From an uncultured Oscillospiraceae bacterium (GTDB lineage Bacteria > Bacillota > Clostridia > Oscillospirales > Oscillospiraceae): DNA of 7,997 bases. Numbering within the stretch: position 1 is the first letter of the stretch; each line of letters starts with the position of its first letter. The notes under the pieces are model-generated. The model saw only the letters and a list, made by a program, of their open reading frames with translations, was not told the origin of the DNA and searched no databases. Position numbers and translations under genes: made by a program. Positions 6,757 through 7,997 of the stretch are shown piece after piece. The stretch spans positions 1 through 7,997 of the forward strand of contig CALWWH010000001.1 of the NCBI GenBank assembly GCA_944385195.1. Direction: 5' to 3'.

Positions 6757-6765
6757 GGCCGGTCC

Positions 6766-6789
6766 AAAAAGTGGCCCGGTCCCCGGGCC
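6766..6789 (-). terminator. intrinsic terminator-like hairpin in minus orientation
   Basis: GGCCCGG (6773-6779) and CCGGGCC (6783-6789) form a perfect 7-bp GC stem with a 3-nt loop. Read on the minus strand the stem is followed by AC and then five T (complement of AAAAA at 6766-6770), which fits a Rho-independent terminator. No minus-strand gene is recognised on either side, so it may stop antisense transcription towards ligA or be part of a repeated palindromic element. Confidence 0.45.
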
Positions 6790-6804
6790 GCATCCGCGTT
6801 GCTG

Positions 6805-6833
6805 GCATTTCCCTCGGCTGTTTTGCATAGACT
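6805..6833 (+). promoter_or_regulatory. candidate sigma-E promoter of spoIIID
   Basis: The -10 element CATAGACT (6826-6833) matches the B. subtilis sigma-E consensus CATACAMT at 7 of 8 positions. The -35 element GCATTTC (6805-6811) matches KMATATT at 5 of 7, and the spacer is 14 bases, as usual for sigma-E. spoIIID is sigma-E transcribed in B. subtilis, so both position and gene agree. The expected start is near 6840, about 20 nt before the coding region. Confidence 0.6.
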
Positions 6834-6860
6834 GCACCATGCACAGCATTGGGGGTGCAG
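6832..6860 (+). promoter_or_regulatory. inverted repeat spanning the spoIIID start site and ribosome binding site
   Basis: CTGCACC (6832-6838) and GGTGCAG (6854-6860) are perfect 7-base inverted arms separated by 15 bases. The right arm contains the probable Shine-Dalgarno GGGGGTG (6851-6857). A transcript from the sigma-E-like promoter would start inside or just after the left arm, so pairing would depend on the exact start. A longer read-through transcript from ligA would carry both arms and could have the site masked. It could also be a DNA operator. Confidence 0.35.
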
Positions 6861-6862
6861 CA

Positions 6863-7120
6863 ATGAGAGAGGATATCGAGCAGCGAGCGCGAGATTTGGC
6901 AAGGTACATCATCGATCACGACAGCACAGTTCGAGGAGCGGCTGCGGCTTTTGGCATCAGCAAGTCCAGCGTCCACAAAGACCTGACCGAGCGATTAGAA
7001 CGCATTGACCCGCGTCTGTACGCAGCGGTCAAAGTTGTTCTGGAACGGAACAAAGCCGAACGCCACCTGCGAGGCGGTGACGCCACCCGGCGGAAATACA
7101 AAGCTTTACAAACTTCCTAG
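6863..7120 (+). CDS. spoIIID: sporulation transcriptional regulator SpoIIID
   Basis: SpoIIID is a small DNA-binding protein that activates or represses many mother-cell genes after sigma-E becomes active. The 85-residue product has the helix-turn-helix at about 22-44 (TVRGAAAAFGISKSSVHKDL) and the basic C-terminal region with RHLRGGDATRRKYK (67-80), both diagnostic of the family; B. subtilis SpoIIID is a little longer (about 93). ATG 6863 fits the conserved N-terminus and GGGGGTG lies 5 nt upstream; the frame is open further 5' but only across intergenic DNA and ligA. A sigma-E-like promoter precedes it. No terminator follows, and the promoter of the next gene starts within its last codons. 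Confidence 0.95.
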   Translation: MREDIEQRARDLARYIIDHDSTVRGAAAAFGISKSSVHKDLTERLERIDPRLYAAVKVVLERNKAERHLRGGDATRRKYKALQTS

Positions 7121-7133
7121 CCTATAGTATACT
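7105..7133 (+). promoter_or_regulatory. sigma-A promoter of the flavoprotein pair
   Basis: TTTACA (7105-7110) and TATACT (7128-7133) are separated by 17 bases, a near-consensus vegetative promoter. The -35 box lies inside the last codons of spoIIID. The predicted start is near 7140, leaving a leader of about 26 nt with GGAGGT at 7154-7159. Confidence 0.7.
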
Positions 7134-7138
7134 AAAGG
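7121..7138 (+). promoter_or_regulatory. 18-bp dyad over the -10 box; candidate operator
   Basis: The segment is palindromic except for one mismatched pair: CCT and AGG ends flank a perfect 10-base core TAGTATACTA (7125-7134). It covers the -10 box and the bases up to the predicted start site, where a dimeric repressor would block transcription. AGGTAC occurs just downstream at 7136-7141 and again at 7156-7161 over the ribosome binding site. An AT-rich -10 box is prone to chance palindromes, so this is tentative. Confidence 0.35.
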
Positions 7139-7165
7139 TACCTAATTTTAAACGGAGGTACTAGC

Positions 7166-7558
7166 ATGAAAAGAGTGTATGAATTTCTGCAGAAGGTACA
7201 TACCTATTATCTGGCCACTGTCGAGGGCGATCAGCCTCGCGTGCGTCCCTTTGGCACGGCTCTGATTTTCGAAGGGAAGCTCTACATCCAGACCGGCAAG
7301 TCCAAGGCGGTCTCCAAGCAGCTGGCGGCCAATCCTAAGGCGGAGATCTGCGCCTTTGATGGGAGCACCTGGCTGCGTATCGCCGGTGAGCTTATCAGCG
7401 ATGACCGCATCGAGGCCAAGAAAGCCATGCTGGATGCAAACCCTGGTCTGCGCGACCGCTACAACGAGAACGATGACAATACCCAGGTGCTCTATTTTAA
7501 AAACGCCGTGGCGACCTTCAGCTCCTTCACCAGTGAGCCGGAGAGCTACAGCATCTAA
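7166..7558 (+). CDS. pyridoxamine 5'-phosphate oxidase-like split-barrel flavoprotein
   Basis: The 130-residue product belongs to the broad PNPOx-like family of small split beta-barrel proteins that usually bind FMN (some bind F420 or heme) and reduce small molecules. Visible family features are the first strands LATVEGDQPRVRPFGTAL (16-33), GKLYIQTGKSKAVSKQL (37-53), where the Thr/Lys-rich turn usually contacts the flavin phosphate, and WLRIAGEL (69-76). It is about the size of the single-domain members and much shorter than true PdxH, so a role in vitamin B6 synthesis is unlikely. Start ATG 7166 has GGAGGT 6 nt upstream. It has its own promoter and is followed after 11 nt by a flavin reductase family gene, which suggests a shared redox job. 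The substrate cannot be told from sequence. Confidence 0.85.
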   Translation: MKRVYEFLQKVHTYYLATVEGDQPRVRPFGTALIFEGKLYIQTGKSKAVSKQLAANPKAEICAFDGSTWLRIAGELISDDRIEAKKAMLDANPGLRDRYNENDDNTQVLYFKNAVATFSSFTSEPESYSI

Positions 7559-7569
7559 GAGGGTTTATA

Positions 7570-7997
7570 ATGAGACAAATCCCCATCGAACAACTGAATC
7601 TAAACGCTTATACCGCCATTGCAAAGGACTGGATGCTGGTCACAGCGGGCAATAAAACCCGTGGTTGGAATACGATGACGGCCTCCTGGGGCCACATCGG
7701 TTCTATCTGGGTCGGGCCCACAGCGGTGTGCTATGTCCGCCCGCAGCGCTATACAAAGCAGTTTATGGACCGGGAGACGTTCTACACCCTGAGCTTCTTT
7801 CCACAGCAGTACCACAAGGACTTAGCTTATCTGGGCTCCCATTCTGGCCGGGACGAGGATAAAGTCGCAAAGACTGCCCTGACTCCTGTCTTTGACGCGG
7901 AAACCACCTGGTTCCATGAGGCCAGTGTGGTACTGGTTTGCCGTAAACTTTACCAGGCGCCCTTGGAGGAACAGTATTTCATTGACAAGGAGGTACT
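7570..7997 (+). CDS. flavin reductase family protein (incomplete at window end)
   Basis: The frame opens at ATG 7570 and stays open for 142 codons to the edge of the window, so the C-terminus is missing. The sequence resembles FMN-binding flavin reductase/flavoredoxin-like proteins: WNTMTASWGHIGSIW (35-49) is the flavin-contacting segment of the split barrel, followed by RPQRYTKQFM (59-68), FYTLSFFP (73-80) and GSHSGRDEDK (91-100). AGAGGG (7558-7563) is placed 6 nt upstream as ribosome binding site. Spacing to the PNPOx-like gene implies cotranscription. Such proteins use NAD(P)H or a partner reductase to reduce flavin; the specific substrate is unknown. Confidence 0.85.
   Translation, partial: MRQIPIEQLNLNAYTAIAKDWMLVTAGNKTRGWNTMTASWGHIGSIWVGPTAVCYVRPQRYTKQFMDRETFYTLSFFPQQYHKDLAYLGSHSGRDEDKVAKTALTPVFDAETTWFHEASVVLVCRKLYQAPLEEQYFIDKEV

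Noticed and set aside
6497..6862. Upstream extension of the spoIIID frame
   Set aside because: It reads through the ligA BRCT region out of frame and through intergenic palindromes; the SpoIIID family starts at about ATG 6863.

Overview
The window reads as chromosome of a GC-rich, endospore-forming Firmicute, most like the Clostridia and probably the Oscillospiraceae and relatives. The reasons are a complete spoIIA locus, YunB and SpoIIID, strong GGAGG ribosome binding sites, and a UvrD/PcrA helicase carrying an insertion that I associate with that lineage. All recognised genes are on the + strand. I see no tRNA, rRNA, CRISPR array, transposase or phage gene.

Layout. Positions 1-38 may hold the last codons of an upstream gene, followed by a strong intrinsic terminator (77-113). 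Next is the spoIIAA-spoIIAB-sigF operon (133-1588), the control circuit of the first forespore sigma factor. All three genes start with GTG, and each junction is a 4-nt GTGA overlap. A sigma-A-like promoter lying over the sigF stop codon opens a second unit, pcrA-yunB-ligA (1649-6696): a DNA helicase and the NAD-dependent DNA ligase with a sporulation gene between them. A GC-rich intergenic stretch with palindromes (6697-6862) leads to spoIIID (6863-7120), preceded by a good match to a sigma-E promoter. Last is a sigma-A-promoted pair of small flavoprotein genes: a PNPOx-like split-barrel protein (7166-7558) and a flavin reductase family protein (7570 to the window end, incomplete).

How they work together. 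SpoIIAA (anti-anti-sigma), SpoIIAB (anti-sigma kinase) and SigF form the partner-switching module that restricts sigma-F activity to the forespore. SpoIIID and YunB act, by family knowledge, in the sigma-E (mother cell) programme. PcrA and LigA are housekeeping replication and repair enzymes. The flavoprotein pair looks unrelated to sporulation.

The most unusual observation is an in-frame TGA at codon 23 of spoIIAB (513-515). Homology is continuous in the same frame on both sides, so this is a substitution and not an indel. It removes the N-terminal part of the anti-sigma factor, including the equivalent of the SigF-contacting Arg20 of B. subtilis, unless UGA is read through or the base is a sequencing error. 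I found no clear evidence of a wholly new system; the other points of interest are regulatory structures.
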